Positions 63,721 to 64,000 of a stretch of 64,000 nt of DNA are shown here, piece by piece. Origin of the DNA: Methylacidiphilum kamchatkense Kam1 (GTDB taxonomy: Bacteria; Verrucomicrobiota; Verrucomicrobiia; Methylacidiphilales; Methylacidiphilaceae); assembly GCF_007475525.1 (NCBI RefSeq), contig NZ_CP037899.1, positions 1,426,001 to 1,490,000 of the forward strand, in the 5' to 3' direction. Both the position numbers and the translations under genes were made by a program. Within the stretch, counting starts at the first letter, position 1. Each line of letters begins with the position of its first letter. The notes beneath the pieces are model-generated. The model was not told the DNA's origin. It saw only the letters and a program-made list of their open reading frames with translations, and did not search any database.

Positions 63721-64000
63721 CTATTTTTTCGCACAAAGCCAAACTTCCACTCGTCTGTTTTTTTCCCTTCCTGCTTCCGTATCGTTAGAAGCAACTGGCA
63801 TTTCCTCTCCTGCCCCAGCAACATTGACCACTGTTATTCCCTCTTTCTTCAAAGCGTTGGCAACGCTCTGTGCCCTTTCGAAGGAAAGCCCCAGATTATA
63901 AGTGTGGTTGCCTACGTTGTCCGTAAAACCAATCAACAGCACCCCCTTATCTTTATTCGCTGGTTCCAAAAGAAATTGCGCAAGCCTTTTGATATCGACA
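63721..64000 (-). CDS. OmpA-like C-terminal domain of a larger protein (runs off the right edge)
   Basis: About 92 C-terminal residues in view. OmpA peptidoglycan-binding fold with LLIGFTDNVGNHTYNLGLSF, then ERAQSVANALKKEG and EAGREKNRRVEVWLCAKK, the conserved ..GR..NRRVEVW end. The stretch DIKRLAQFLLEPANKDKGVL is like proteins that join a phosphate-binding-type periplasmic domain to OmpA, but the N-terminal part is outside the window. Would anchor to the cell wall in the periplasm. Confidence 0.85.
   Translation of the reverse strand, partial: VDIKRLAQFLLEPANKDKGVLLIGFTDNVGNHTYNLGLSFERAQSVANALKKEGITVVNVAGAGEEMPVASNDTEAGREKNRRVEVWLCAKK

Noticed and set aside
1-64000. CRISPR arrays, prophage or restriction/defence islands
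   Set aside because: No regularly spaced repeats, Cas, integrase, capsid or restriction genes were seen; the only mobile trace is the IS607 remnant.

Overview
The window is 64 kb of AT-rich bacterial chromosome, densely packed with genes on both strands. Gene content (mraZ-rsmH start of a dcw cluster, alpha-operon ribosomal genes, CtaA/CtaB, proton-translocating transhydrogenase, TonB receptor, bactofilin, outer-membrane lipid-transport proteins, globin) shows a free-living, aerobic, Gram-negative organism. The protein sequences resemble those of thermoacidophilic methanotrophic Verrucomicrobiota (Methylacidiphilum-like). That assignment is inference from recognition of protein style; no methane monooxygenase or 16S gene lies in the window to prove it.

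Layout. 1-5.1 kb: 5' part of rsmH and mraZ (minus) with a four-unit 10-bp repeat ahead of mraZ, a hexapeptide-repeat transferase, and a MoxR/DUF58/VWA operon. 5.3-7.4 kb: ctaA-ctaB for heme O/A synthesis. 7.4-14.6 kb (minus): exported TPR/retropepsin-like protein with a frame break, a beta-barrel-like protein, isochorismatase-like hydrolase, TypA, a lipoprotein with a SAM-hydroxide adenosyltransferase domain, and a UPF0104 membrane protein. 14.7-18.3 kb: rmuC and ppk, each with one frame break. 18.4-22.9 kb (minus): rpsT, map, rpmJ, rpsM, rpsK, rpsD, rpoA, rplQ. 23-31 kb: argS, a PAS/HisKA_3 kinase with LuxR-type regulator, a large membrane protein, tRNA-Glu, DUF763 and a putative Na+/H+ antiporter. 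31-36 kb (minus): bioA, bioF and an amidohydrolase, then a decayed IS607-type insertion sequence. 36-41 kb (minus): PAP2 phosphatase, copper ATPase, asd and bactofilin. 41-44 kb (plus): a YdbH-like protein followed by one polypeptide that joins YnbE-like and YdbL-like parts, and a secreted unknown. 44-47.4 kb (minus): a periplasmic copper-handling operon with a multicopper oxidase. 47.5-53.8 kb (minus): SYLF protein, MsbA-like ABC exporter, alpha/beta hydrolase, two secreted unknowns, tRNA-Gly. 54-57 kb: TonB-dependent receptor and a small secreted protein. 57.5-61 kb: pntAA-pntAB-pntB and a protoglobin. 61-64 kb (minus): membrane protein, zinc-ribbon/glycine-zipper/proline-rich protein, and the C-terminal end of an OmpA-domain protein.

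The most striking global feature is that at least six conserved genes (retropepsin-like, rmuC, ppk, the antiporter, SYLF, pntAA) are each broken by a single missing base, and adding one base to a short homopolymer restores the family sequence every time. This looks like systematic homopolymer undercalling in the source assembly rather than gene decay, so the broken genes are annotated here as full-length CDS with the break noted. The most interesting biological candidates are the YdbH plus YnbE-YdbL fusion (a two-gene version of an envelope lipid-transport system), the exported SAM-hydrolase-family lipoprotein, the copper operon, and the MraZ-type operator.
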